A stretch of 64,000 bases of DNA from contig OZ038422.1 of the NCBI GenBank assembly GCA_964036155.1, positions 19,367,201 to 19,431,200 of the forward strand. Reading direction: 5' to 3'. Below, piece by piece: positions 1 through 11,724 of this stretch. The notes below the pieces were generated by a model, which did no database searches, was not told the DNA's origin, and worked only from the letters and a program-made list of their open reading frames with translations. Every line of letters starts with the position of its first letter. Position 1 is the first letter of the stretch. A program made the translations under genes and the position numbers. The stretch comes from Diploscapter coronatus. Its lineage: Eukaryota; Nematoda; Chromadorea; Rhabditida; Rhabditidae.

Positions 1-35
1 AGGAAAAAAAAATAATTAGAAAAAAGAAAACTTAC

Positions 36-3000
36 AGCAGACTTGTCGACAGGGGCTGAGCGAATTGCGACGTTAGACTGGTGGTTGGAGGAGTGGCGAA
101 CAGCACTGCAGAGGAGGGAAACGTCAGCGCTGAGGGACGGGAAGTTATGACTGATTCAGGTGTCGTTGGAACTGCCTGAATAGCGCGCTTATGAACAAAT
201 TAGATTTTTGTAATAAACAAGAAAAGATCGAATATTCATCAATTCGACATGAATACCATTCTCTAGATGCATCTAGCCCTCAAGTTTAAAGTAAAATAAA
301 CTGAAATTAATAGGATCTCATAATTTACCTGATCAGAATTGCTCTTGTGGATTTTGTTAGCCCTGCTGCAGGCACTCACAGGAGTGGATCTCTTGAGTCG
401 CGAGGATGGACGTGCAAGGACGCGGACTGGGGATGGAGTGGCTGCCACAAACGAGGAGGATTGAGATCTGAAATGAAACATTCAGTCTTTTCAACTAGTC
501 CAATAAAATTGAACATACCTCGTGACTCTTCCAGCACTTTCATCCACTTTATTCAGAGGCTCTTTGTAGCTGTTCTTGGGAGGCAGTTTCTGAAAATATT
601 CATTTGGTTGCAAATTATAAATATATATGTTCCACCTTCTGCAGATCAAGAAGAGCGGCAATTTCTCTGGACATTGTCTTTTTCTTCTTTGGGGTGATCT
701 GGTGAGTTAAATTGTGATTCTAAAATAAAAAAAAAGTTTACGTAAACTTTTCTCCTAAAGATTAGTATCTTATTTTAAATAAAGTTATCCGATGTAATCC
801 TTCTTCAAAATACATAAAAGATATCAAGAGCAAAAGTTCATAACTCTGAAATAAATATGGTTCCTTTCGAATTAGTTTGGATTTTCGAAAAAAAAAAGCT
901 CTTTTGTGAGGAATGCTTAGATAGTCAAATAACAAATAATGAGAAACACATTCTTACATCGGCCCCTGCCTTTGCACGAATAGGCGATGTCAATGCAGAG
1001 GAACTCCTCGTGGCACTGCGAGTCAGACGCTGGAACTCTGTCAGAGACGTGCTGATGGGGTTGTTGTCGGGAGTGATGCAGCGGACCACTTTGCCACTTT
1101 CGCGCTTGCTCAAATAAACTAGATGAATTCGATGAACATAACATGATATAGGTGATATCTTTACAAATCAAAAATTAAAAATGAAGTTATCGAGATCGCG
1201 CTTCATGCAAGCAACAAAACAAGCCGCGCTCCAACCCTAACAATAAAACCCTTTCTTCTCGAATCAAAATGAGAGCAACGTCACTTTTTTCGTTTATCAA
1301 AGGGAAGAGAAGAAAAGGGGCCAATACTCTCATTTTTTTTCTACTTAAGCAGGCGTTTTTGGGTTGGAGCTCGCCTTATTTCTTCTTTCATAAAAGTCGG
1401 AGCTCGATACTAAACTTCGATGCGAAAAATATTGCGATGTTCCGTAACTTTTTCCAATGATTTCTTTTTTCCGTAAATATTTCCTTCATTTTGTCTGATA
1501 TGCGATTGCAGCCTTTCCGAGTAGTCTACATGGTATGCAGAAAACTTAAAACAAATTTATCGAAATTTGTATATTCCTCTGACTCTCTGGCGCTTCAATC
1601 AATTCGCATAATGGACAAGTTATGGTACAATCGAAAAATGCTTTGTAACTTCATGAATAAAACATTGGCATACCGAATGCATCGCTTGATGGGCGAAGTC
1701 AGTTTGAGCTGCAATTCGGCAGTCTTTGTGGCAGATCGTCTCTTCCTGGGGCTGGTTCTGCTTCCCTCTGCCCTCCTCTGCTCCGGCACTTCCCCTCTTT
1801 GTCCATTCCCCTTCTTGGGCTCTTCCTCGTCACTTTCCGATCCTTCCTCCTCCATCTCAGTCACTCGCTGCTGTCTCCAACTCAGAGCTCTGCTTACAGA
1901 AACCGAAGTGCTGGCGGTTGTCAGAGAATACGAAGCCGAGCCTTCCTGAAAATCATTGAAATAGCAAAAGTGATCTTCTTGGGAACTAGCTAAATTGTTT
2001 CAAACGACTTGCTTGCGAAAAGTAAGGGTCAATTTAATTTTTAGTTCCTAATAGAAATTGGAATCGAAAATGTCCTCACCATTGAGAACATTGACGAGAT
2101 GCCATTTCCATTCTGAGAATCCCTGAATGGAGCAGTGACAGAGTGCAGAGGCGCACGGTGGACGGGACGGTATACGATTGCTGGGGGGAGCTGAAAAAGG
2201 GGAAATGAAATATGCCTTTTTAATCGAGACTTCTAACCTCGAACATGCTTCCGCTACTAGTCTTCGAGGCAGCATTTCCATTGCCTTCAGCGCTTGCATA
2301 GAGTCCTGTCCGTTTGAGCGGGGTTGTGTCTGTCGGAATCTCGAAGTCCTCATTGCCCTCCTGCTCTTCTGCAACTCGCAGTCCATGCAGTTCATCCTTT
2401 TCTTCATCTTCCTCATCCTCGATCATGTTCCCGTCCTCATCAAATCCGCCCACAGCTCTGTTCATCCTCATAACATTCTGGATCCTCTCATCTTCGTGAG
2501 TCACAAAGCCTGCACCGCGATACCACGTGTCTGAAAGAGAAAATATCAATACTGAAAGAAGATATCGCTCATCTGTGACCTCGTCTCAAGATAGCCAAGA
2601 AATAATAAAGATTCACCTTCTTCCAATTACCTTCAGCATATTATGCTGTAATTTGTAAACGCGCAGTAATAGAATTGTTCGCATGCAAAGTGTGCAAGTT
2701 GGTGTCAATTTGCGCAACACTAATACTCCCTTCTTTTTCCCTAGTCTCCCGCTCTGAATATTGATATCGGACATATTGATGCTAACTTGCACATTTGGTA
2801 TTCGAGTGATTTTCACCGCGCGTTTACAATATCTCATCATCAATTAAGACGAACTTGAACATCAAGTGATAATCCGAAATGAAAGTAATTAAAAATGATC
2901 ATTTGTGAAATTTTCGGAATATTCGATCATCTGGTTCATTTCGCCTGATAGAGACTAATTCTCACCAAAGAAATTGTAGTCCTTGGCTCCAGTGTAAATG

Positions 3001-6000
3001 ACAGGAGTGAGTTTGGTTCTGATCCGCCTCATTTCGAAATCGGACACACTGATGATGGACCGAGGATAGTGTCGGAGTGCATCGTAGAGACCGAGAGTCG
3101 ACCAGTTAAGGGGCTCCCCCTCCACGTCGTTCTGGCAGTACGGCTCCTCATCGAACATCACCTGAAAATGTGAATGTGAGCTGAAAGAAAAAGGAAATGA
3201 AATGGAGAAGAACTCTACGTTATTATCACTGTGTCCTGCCCCCTTTAACGGTCGAAAATCTTTTCCATTTTCGGTTTTTACATGCTATTTCTTTTTATGA
3301 AAGAGAAATAGCATGAAAAAGTCGAGAGAAAAGAATTTCTCTCGCTACAGGACAGGACGCAATAATGCTATTTTATTCAATTTATTTCACAACAACGTTT
3401 TCAATAAAAATTTAACCTTACAGTAAGGACAGAAACATTATCGGCCCTGAGCGTTCTCCAATTGTCGAGTGCCATACCCAGCAGCACACGAGAATGGTTG
3501 ACGTACTTGAACTTCCCTTTGTCCTGAATTCAACATTCGAAATAATAGATTTAAAATAAACAATTTAGACTTGTGAAACTCCAAACCGTGGTTAACCGCA
3601 TGAAACTAGACATTATGTCTCATTGGGAGAGAGAAAAAGAGCAGTCCCTCCATCTCTTGATGAGACATACTATCTCGTTTTATGAGAGTGGTTAACTGTG
3701 ATTCGAAATCTCCAAAGTCTGGAAGAGTTTACATTTTCCTTGGCCTGTTTGTTGATCTGTTCCTGCTCATCGACCACGGCCATCAATTGGAGAGGAGCCA
3801 TCACATTCGTCAGTCCGTCTGAGGCCAGAACGATGAACATTTCCTCGCCTGAAATAAGATTTTGTGGATGATGCCATCTTCAATGAAGTTACCAGTCAAT
3901 TGAATGACTTCCAGATCAGGCTCAGGACTGACAGCGAATGTCTGAGTGGCCTCGCAGTACGACCATAGGTCACCTGAATTAAGGATAATTAAATTTTTGA
4001 AAATTTTAAAAATGATGGCATGAAGGCACAAATAAAGATGAAATTGTCAGAAACTGACAAGAAAGATAATAAAAATGAATTTGTTCTAATGCTGTAATTG
4101 CGGGCTCGTAGAAAAAGACACCGGGACACCAGTTCGAAAAAGACACCGGCTTTTTTCTTTTCTTCTCTTACTTTCTCATGCTATTTCTTAGAAAACCCGG
4201 TGTCTTTTTCTATGAGCCTAATTGCGTAATATCATAGATGAGGAAAAATAATATCAAAAAAGACGAACCTAGACTCCTGGCGACGGCCAAGAATGGAATC
4301 CTCTCAGTCGGAGTGCTTCGACGAACAGGGCCGCTGTGACCTTTGATAGGGCGTGTCCACACAACTCGCACCACTCCACACTTCTCAGCCACCTGAAAAT
4401 AAACCCTTCTCTAGAAAATCGAATCTCGAAACATACCGCTCCTCCAGCCTCCATAATTCTGGCTTTTTCTTCATCCCTTTCCGGCTTGTGATCGACTGTC
4501 AGAGTCTCCACAGTCACGCGAGTGTTTCCATTCACTTCTGGAAAGAAACTCATCAAAATACTGGAGATCTTTTAGATAAAAAGATAAAACACTTAGAAAC
4601 CCTTCGATAGTTTTAAATGCATGCAAGTCCTACATACAGCATTGGACAAAACTATCCGACAATCTATGAAATATGGTGTCTTGTTTTGATATTTGTGGTG
4701 GTCAAATCCGGATGAAGTTTTGCAAAAATATGAGTGGGGAGAATTGTCTTGCATCCAATATTATCAATTTTCAAAATTAGACATGCAATTTTCATAGGTG
4801 GCTGAACTTTTGTTCACTACTGTAACTTTCGAAAATCAATCGATGCGTATTTTCTCGGAAACTAAACTTTACCAGAATTGCGTCCCAAATAAATGGCCGA
4901 GTCACCAACATGACCAACGTAGAGTTTGCCATTTCGAACGAAGACAACACTAGCCGTTGTTCCCGCGGTTGAAGAGTAACCAGAGGCTGTTCGAGGCCAC
5001 AGATCTGGAAAAAAAAACTATTTTATTTACCGCGAATGACGAAAATATTTACAACTATTCACGAAAACGTTGGAAATATCTATTGTTGACGCGCAAGAAG
5101 CTACTATTCGAATAAAGCGTTTAATGAAGAGAGTCGGCGTATTTTGTGTTTTCTCTAGCACTCTCGTCCCCGATAACCGCTTTACTAATAGCTCTATCAC
5201 TGCTTGAAACATCAAACTGTGGGGTATTCCCTACCAACAACAGTCTTCATTTTGTCGTGGGTTTCGAGGAAGCCCTGTCGAATTGCCTCCAGAATGTCGT
5301 TGTCATCATCCGATTCAAACAGGGGATTCGACTGAAATGACATTTGGTTTTCTAGAGAGCAAACAGAACTGCAGCATACGATGATGTTCTTGAGGAGATG
5401 CGCTCGGACAAATTCACTCGCTTCAGATCCGCCGTGACCGTCGAAGATTCCGAAGAAGGAGAATTTGATGGAGCCGTCCGGGTTTCGAGTTGTTTCCAGC
5501 ATCACGCGATCCTCCATGTACCGTCTGCCGCCCTGAAAAAAAACAAATGAAGTAAATGAAATAATGTTCAATCAAATTCAAGTTTATGTTTTGTAAGAAA
5601 TTATTCTGTTAGCAAAAAATTTAGGAGTTTGAGTCGATGAGTCAGCTTAATATCATTTCTTTGTTTTTTTTTCTGAAAATTTACATTTCAGAAAGAAAAT
5701 ATTTGGCGAAAAAGAATCCTAAAGCCTCAGTAAGAGTTATATAGAAGAAGTATGAAAAAATTTCTATAAAACGAGGAAGACATTTTTGTTGATTTTCGAA
5801 AATCATCGTTTCATAGAAAATATACTTTTTAACATTTTTCTATTCGCCTTGAATTTAGCCAATTTATAAAAATACACACCTGACTGGCAGCAACAGAGAC
5901 ACGGAGATTTGTTCCAAAGTGGTTGCTTTTGCCGATTGTGGCCCTTCCTCTGTCATTCTTCTGCAGACTGATGCAGCTGGACCTGCGTCTCGTCGAAAGG

Positions 6001-6014
6001 CCTTCTGGCGACAT
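36..6014 (-). CDS. ppm-1.D-like: PP2C-type Ser/Thr phosphatase, PPM1D/WIP1-like, partial at C-terminus
   Basis: Metal-dependent Ser/Thr phosphatase of the PPM1D class, which in animals dampens p38 and DNA-damage signalling. Exons (minus, 5' to 3'): 6014-5880, 5532-5380, 5331-5235, 5004-4873, 4537-4437, 4392-4269, 3973-3893, 3848-3733, 3523-3422, 3161-2966, 2530-2238, 2190-2080, 1945-1674, 1108-958, 589-519, 467-329, 175-36; all phases close. About 804 residues are visible and the frame continues past the left edge. Catalytic core is residues 1-347: GGRRYMEDR (46-54), FGIFDGHGG (72-80), [29 protein letters not shown] and the terminal DNVSVLTV, so the metal-binding acids are present. SLGDLWSY and [14 protein letters not shown] match PPM1D better than PPM1A/B. 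The tail is long, with an acidic run (exon at 2530) and then Ser/Pro/Arg-rich sequence. Several introns carry small inverted-repeat elements. Divergent from the DUSP19-like gene. Confidence 0.9.
3235..3370. repeat. Hairpin MITE-like element in PPM1D intron
   Basis: Imperfect inverted repeat inside the intron between the exons ending 3422 and starting 3161. The ends read GTCCTGCCC on the left and, as reverse complement, GTCCTGTCC on the right. The arms meet at a perfect stem, tgctatttct / agaaatagca, around 3280-3320. No coding capacity. Confidence 0.6.
3568..3720. repeat. Hairpin MITE-like element filling a PPM1D intron
   Basis: Inverted repeat of about 150 bp occupying most of a 209 bp intron. 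The left arm (agacttgtgaaactcc, then gttaaccgcatgaaa) pairs with the right arm read in reverse complement (agactttggagatttc, then gttaaccactctcat), meeting around atgagacata. A related core (gttaac, cataa, gagatagtat) occurs at about 6880-6995 in the neighbouring gene. Confidence 0.6.
4105..4222. repeat. Short terminal-inverted-repeat element in PPM1D intron
   Basis: Ends are near-perfect inverted repeats: left GTAGAAAAAGACACCGG, right CCGGTGTCTTTTTCTAT. An internal direct copy of AAAAAGACACCGG is present near 4158. The interior is pyrimidine-rich. About 115 bp, non-coding. Confidence 0.7.
4634..4830. mobile_element. Non-autonomous Tc1/mariner-like MITE in PPM1D intron
   Basis: The left end reads TACAGCATTGGACAAAACT. 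The right end, as reverse complement, reads TACAGTAGTGAACAAAAGT. The CAG start flanked by TA and the ACAAAA motif resemble Tc1-like inverted-repeat termini. Only about 195 bp lies between the ends, with no reading frame, so it would be a non-autonomous copy. Confidence 0.5.
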
Positions 6015-6419
6015 CTTCAGACGCCTGCAAGGCTCACACATCAATAGACAACAACTGCGAACGAATTGCACAAAAATTCGGAAAACAATGAAAGAGGAAG
6101 AAGAAGAGAAGTAGGATGTGCAACCACTAGCAAGAAATGTGATAGAGAGAGCAAGCAGAAATGAGAGGCACATGAGAAGGAGAGATACGAAAGTACGCGT
6201 ATGCAAGAAAAGAACAGTGTAAAATGGACATTAAAACGGGGAATAGCGGGAAGAAGCATTTTCGTCCGTTTCTTCTGCCGTTTTTCCGTTATTTTACTTT
6301 GATTTTCAACCACGCTATTATTTTTCATTCGAATCGTGGTCATTCAATTATTCGTTTGTAGATTTTCGCTAATCTTCCTATCCGAATTCGTCTATTTCTA
6401 TGATCAGTTTTCAGACGAG
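6015..6419. promoter_or_regulatory. Shared 405 bp divergent intergenic region
   Basis: Lies between the start codons of the minus-strand PPM1D-like gene and the plus-strand DUSP19-like gene, so it must hold both promoters or serve as one bidirectional promoter. Purine-rich on the plus strand near 6090-6115. I see no specific binding site. An acceptor-like tttcag at 6408-6413 precedes the DUSP19 start by six bases. Confidence 0.45.
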
Positions 6420-7669
6420 ATGGCTTCGTTGCAGGGAAAGCTGCTGGCGATGAAAAATAAGCTGAAGCCGACCGAGACAATGTAAGTACTGAAACAGGAG
6501 TTTTAAAGCAAATCGAAGATACAATTCCATTTGATTTTGGGAAAAGTCTTCGAATTTTTTTAGAATTTAAAAATTCAACAAGACCAAAAATTTCCTTGCA
6601 GCGTCATGTCTGAATCTGGCAAGGAAATCATCGAGAGGAGAAGCAGCGATGGAACATTCGAGAAGGTGGAGGACGAGCCAGAGGAAAACGAGCAAGGCAT
6701 CTCGAATCGAAGACGGAAGAAAGTGGAGAGGCTGCAGAGAATGGGGTTCGTTATCGATTTGAAGCCCGACATGCAACTCGCTCAATTATATCCGGGTGTT
6801 TTTTTAGGTAGGCATCAAATTATTCAATTATTATCTTGCTTTAAAGGCAAATTTCTATTTTTCCCAGAGATTCGGGATTTTCGAAACAAGCCGGTCACAT
6901 AAGATGAGATAGTATTTCTTTTTTATAGGGAGCATGATGTTTTATTTACTCTTCGTACGAACACTATCTCGAATCATGAGTTAACCTCGTTTCAGAAAGT
7001 TTTCATCTTGTTCTACAGCTTTCAGGTAGTTATTCTACAATATTCAGGCAGTCAAGACGTCGCTGCTGAATTGAATCTGCTCAAGGCGAATAAAATCACT
7101 CACATCGTGAATTGCGCGACAGGAATACAGGATCACTTCCCCACCCACTTCCAGTATCTCCACATCGACATGCTCGATTTACCGACCACTTCGATGGATG
7201 AACATCTCGATACTGTGCATGCCTTCATCGACAACTGTTTGGAGAATAATGGAAAGGTACTGGAATTATTCATTTTCGATACATATAAGGGTTTTTTTTC
7301 TCTAAAAATTAGGAAAATTTTACTTCTGAATCCTGTTTCAATTGACAACTTTTCAAATCACTGCTTTTGCAACGATTCAGAACTCGATTTTCGTAATGAC
7401 ATGGGATAGTTTACTGTTATTCAGGTATTGGTTCATTGCAACGCGGGTATATCTCGAGCAGCTACATTTGTGCTCTCGTATATTATGAAGAAAACGAAGA
7501 GTGGATTTAATGCTGCCCTACAGAATGCAAGGACAATCAGACCTGGTATTTAGTTTTTAATTCATAAAAAAGTGGTAAATGAGGCAATTTAGCAATTAGA
7601 CCAAATGATGGCTTTATTAAACAACTCAAAGAATATGAAGAGCGAATAGAAATTGAAAAATCTCAATGA
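6420..7669 (+). CDS. Dual-specificity phosphatase, DUSP19/SKRP1-like
   Basis: Cysteine-based dual-specificity phosphatase of about 224 residues. Exons: 6420-6481, 6602-6807, 7048-7256, 7425-7545, 7593-7669. The active-site loop VHCNAGISRAA places the nucleophile at C164 and the arginine six residues on, so it should be catalytically competent. The likely general acid is the Asp of DMLDLPTTS. QLYPGVFLGSQDVAAELNLL and ARTIRPAIRPNDGFIKQL match the DUSP19 pattern (vertebrate DUSP19 acts in the JNK pathway). The N-terminal 60 residues are charged and lack a recognisable domain. At the last acceptor two AGs compete; only 7593 keeps the frame. AATAAA at 7710-7715. Divergent with the PPM1D-like gene and convergent with the gene ending at 7842. 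Confidence 0.9.
6880..6997. repeat. Degenerate hairpin element in DUSP19 intron
   Basis: Weak inverted repeat in the second intron. Left arm: ttttcgaaac, then gagatagtattt. Right arm in reverse complement: tctgaaacgaggttaactc, then gagatagtgttcg. Shares a core with the element at 3568-3720, suggesting one family. Confidence 0.4.
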
Positions 7670-7841
7670 AACGAACCAAATAACATAATAATTGAGCAAT
7701 TTATTTACTAATAAAGAAGCTAATATGAAGAAGTCGAAGGGTCCTAATGCCATCTATTAGATTTCTTTACTATTCAACTTTCTCTTCAAACACTCTAAGA
7801 AGTCGAGAAATCGTAAAAAGTTTCGGCTCTAAAATTGAACA

Positions 7842-8591
7842 TCAGCACCAAAAATAAACTGAGCAATTCCTTCTTGCCTGCTTTTGCAAATGATCGTCCA
7901 GTGTCAAAATGATTCCTTCTAAAATCTTATCCAACTCGACGAATCGTCTTTCCGCTCGCAAAACCATCGTATGCAATTTCTGAAAGTTTAATTCGAGAAA
8001 TTTTCGAAATCATTCTGATAATGTTACCTGTTTTGGATTTAGAGCAGATAGTGCAATGGTAAAATCTCCGGGAGGCAAATATTCATCCACCAAATAGGCG
8101 GTGTAAAAATTCTACAAAAATATGATTTTTTACCCCGGAAGAATAGCTATGAAAAATGTTTATGAGGCCTAGGCATGCCTATAAAACTTTACCTAACCTT
8201 AACTTCGACATCTAGTGCCTTGGTTTCAAGTATCTGAGAAATGTTGCTGTAGTTCCATTCGGCCCGATTTGAAAGAATTTGATCAATTTCTGTAGGGTCT
8301 AATCGGAGAAGCAATGTCACCAAAGAGATTCTCTCATCTATCATGCAATTAGCTCAAAACGAATACTTTACATAAGAACTTGTTAAACTTTTTTACTTGA
8401 TTGTATGGGAGTAATTTGGGCAAGTATTCCTCCTGAATAGGTTTCGTGAATTTGCTTGCAAGGGGGTTCCCAGATTGGAAATCCAGCTACTAGAAAAATA
8501 CAGCAATAATTGATAAATAAAAATTCGTATAGAAACGCTATGCAGTGAAATGACATTTCATATGCATATCGAAAGGGATGAACAGTTGCAT
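7842..8591 (-). CDS. Unrecognised 166-residue protein
   Basis: Exons on the minus strand: 8591-8555, 8489-8397, 8352-8204, 8111-8028, 7979-7842; lengths sum to 501 and phases close. I do not recognise a family. The product starts MQLFIPFDMHMKLAGFPIW, has no clear signal peptide or transmembrane span, and is Leu/Ile-rich with probable helices (LVTLLLRLDPTEIDQIL, KILEGIILTLDDHLQKQ). It ends NCSVYFWC, with two Cys near the terminus. The first exon (12 codons) and the acceptor at 8353 (ttttgag) are the weakest parts. The stop of the metalloproteinase on the same strand lies only 135 bp upstream of this start, so the two may be co-transcribed. Confidence 0.55.
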
Positions 8592-8726
8592 GTTTGTGTG
8601 TATATCATTGGGCAACAACTTTTACTTTTCAATCAATGGATTTTCAAACATTTAATATGCTTGTTTTGAAAGACGATGAAATCTAACACTCTACAATACA
8701 ACGATATAGGCTAAAATATTGAAAGA

Positions 8727-11514
8727 CTATTTTTCCGGATGCGAAATTCCATCGCAATTGAACCAAAATCTCGCCGTTAATCGGGGATATCCTTCGGCTA
8801 TTTTCATGTACCTAAAATTCATTTTAAACCGCTTTAAATAGTTCCAAACTTTACCTAAATCCAGTGACTTTCCAATATCTTTCTCCTGAAAACAGGTACG
8901 TAGATTTCTCATCAAACTTCATTCCAGCATCAATTCGTTTCGGACCCTAAAATTAGTTCAAAACAACTTCTATTATACTCAAAGTTCAAACCTTTTCATT
9001 GAAAATTTCTGTCGTGTGTCTTGGCCATCTTTTTGGCAAACCAAAACGTGAATATTTCCAGTACATTGATTCTGAAAACGATGTTCCTTTTTCAGAATTT
9101 ATCTTAAAAACGGCTATAACGAATCAATCCGCCCGGGCTGAGAAAATTTGAAAATCGCACGGACCGGGTCAGGCCCGAAAATTTTCTGCCCGTTTAGAAC
9201 CCTGCTTAAAATTGCTAACTTTTGAAGAAGTATGGTTTATCATCGAAATGCCAAGTAAGTGCAGCATCAATCGTGGATGTAGGAATGTCGATGAGCCCTT
9301 TCTTGATTGCTTTTGGATATCCTCGAATTGGACGGCCTAGTCTATTTAGCATCCAATACTGGTCATTCTAAAGTGAAAGCAATTGAAAATGAAGTGATCA
9401 GATTCGTTGTTTCACGAAGTAGGAATGAGTGGTATAATTTTTGTTTAAGTTCGTTAAGATTTTCTTTTTAAATCACTTCTTCACCCATTTCGAAAATTCT
9501 TTCTGCAGCATATGTGAGTGCACTTATGCATTTGTCCCAAAGAACCTTTTGAAATGGACCAACTGATGATTAAATGAAATTGTAACGAAATAACGAAACT
9601 TTCAAAAAGTCGGAGAATTTTCACCATAATTTTTCTCTATAAAATAATCAACCTATTTAAAAATCTTTCTGGAATAGATGCAGGAATAATTTATTAAAAA
9701 TTGTTTAACGAACGATTTTAAAAATCTAAACGGATTTTTACGAAGACTAGGCAGGTTAGCCCTGCTACGAAGTTATACATTTTTAAATTTCGAAGATGAT
9801 GATGAAGTTCACTTCCAAAATTCATTCATTTTGAGATCGAAGTTGAAATTACATGTTGCATCCCAATTAGAATTACTAACCTTGAAAATGTAAGTGTATC
9901 CTTCACTGTTAGTAACAATTGCATCAACCGGACCCTTCATTGGCCAATAATCCTCAATTCGTTTTGGATAGCCTGGTAGTGGACCTAATTCATTCAGTGC
10001 CCAAAAATAACTGCCTAAAATTTATTGTTTTTTATTATTTATAATTGATGAGTCTTTGTAGTTGACCTTGGAAAGCGTAAATTGTTCCATTGGGAAGCCT
10101 CTCAATCGCATCAATGACTGCATGCTTGCAGATATTAGGCAGATCGTTATTCTGATTCGAGAATTTCCAATGTTTACTGGCCACTCCATTCGGGCCGTAT
10201 AATCGATTCAATGCGGCAATATCGTCTAAAATTGTAGTGTGTGGCAAAAGTATTTGCACCGAAATTGATTATAAGTCTTCAGATCTGAAGCTCTAAATTT
10301 CAAACTCTCGTTAAATCTAGTGGAACTTGGCAGATATTATAAGGATTGAGGTATGAAAAACTCGAAAATTATCTTAAGAAACTTCTTCCACATTCACATA
10401 TCGTTTTATTACAAGTATATCATGGCGAAAAGACCTTCACCACACACTATGCACCGTTTAGGAATTATGAGATTTGTAAACGAACCGACATGAAGATAAA
10501 GCCTATTTCCTGTGTACTTGTGATAATACGGAGCCATAATGGCATTCCTTTCATGCGAATGCTTCAGACCCAAGCTATGACCAATTTCATGCACACTAAC
10601 TGCGTATAGATCTATTCCTGGGCCTAAAGAAACCATTACCTCAGTCAATGAGAACATTATTGAACCTGAAAATCACCGTATTTATCAGGAGACCATAGCT
10701 CGTCGTCATCAAAATGAAGGGCTCCTCCGTAGCGGGGAAAGTAAGCATGAGCCAGAATTGAGCCTAAAATGAAAACCTAAATCGATAATTGATAACCATA
10801 AAGGTTAGGGCTCCACAAACACATTCTTCATAGCTATCCCTTCGGAATAAAAATCATATTTACGAATAGATACCGGTGTAACTTAGATATCTTAGTCATT
10901 AGACAAATTTTCCGGGTGCATTTTTATCCTAAAAGTAGGTAGAAACTCGCTCAATAAGTGGACACCAGGTTAAGTGTTAAAAATTGGAAAGTGGAAGTAT
11001 TGCTTTCAACAAGCGTTTATTCCTCTAATTTTCACATGTGAACAACAATAAAAATTACCTCTTCCGTCGAAACTTTCCCCATCACCATGATCTCCAGTCA
11101 CGAATCTAATTTCCATATTCACATCTCCTTCATCTTTGTAGATGAAGCGCAAATTCATCTGCTCTTCCCAAACCTGCAAGTTATATGTAAATTACAGTTA
11201 AAACTATCGACGGCATACATCGAATGCCTTCCTGAATACTGTCTTCAGTTGGTCCAGTGGCATTGATCGACACTTATCGACTATCCGATATGTTATGTTG
11301 TTTGCATGCCAATAGGAGCCTAGATTAACCATTACTCATCGCAAAAACTGAAATTGATTTTACCTTCTAAGGCGTATCGTTTATGCCGCAATACATTGAT
11401 ACTAGATTTAATATTAATGGTTTCGTCCTTTATGACAACATTGCTACACGAGTATTTGTTAGCAAATGATAGAAATGTAAAAGTAGCCAAGTACAAATCG
11501 ACGTTAGATTTCAT
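8727..11514 (-). CDS. Secreted matrix metalloproteinase with hemopexin domain
   Basis: Zinc endopeptidase of the matrixin family, about 429 residues. Exons: 11514-11364, 11319-11219, 11173-11059, 10763-10677, 10623-10486, 10225-10067, 10014-9881, 9367-9220, 9071-8992, 8946-8855, 8811-8727. Signal peptide roughly 1-19, then a very short pro-region ending in a furin-type RHKR (43-46). Catalytic domain: TYRIVDKC, calcium/zinc-site segments (GDHGDGESFDGRG, HFDDDELW), zinc site HEIGHSLGLKH (163-173) and Met-turn AIMAPYY. The hinge is short (DDIAALNRLYG), followed by four hemopexin blades (DAIERLPNGTIYAFQGSYFW and so on) bracketed by Cys in NICKHA and WFNC. The usual PRCGxPD cysteine switch is not visible. 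In-frame TGA 12 bases upstream of the ATG supports the start. One intron holds a small GC-rich hairpin. Confidence 0.88.
9130..9205. repeat. Small GC-rich hairpin in metalloproteinase intron
   Basis: GCCCGGGCTGAGAAAATTT pairs with AAATTTTCTGCCCG further along, with ccgggtcaggcccg between. It stands out against the AT-rich background and resembles the palindrome at 23461-23515 (a gggccgggc-type end). Confidence 0.45.
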
Positions 11515-11698
11515 CCGGTAGAATCACCCTAAAATTTATTCTGTGATTGAAAAATTCACATATGCAAAGTATCTAGAAAAATCGATTGCTCTGTTGTAGT
11601 AAATAGGAAGAAGGAGAGCATGTGGTGGTGAAGAGTCGGATGCAATGCGCAGCAGCCCAATCCTTCAGTTGTCCAATTGGCCTAACTTACTATGACAT

Positions 11699-11724
11699 AA
11701 AGCAGCAGCAGCAGCAGCAGCAGA
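11699..11724 (+). repeat. CAG trinucleotide microsatellite
   Basis: About eight tandem AGC/CAG units in intergenic DNA. Confidence 0.85.
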
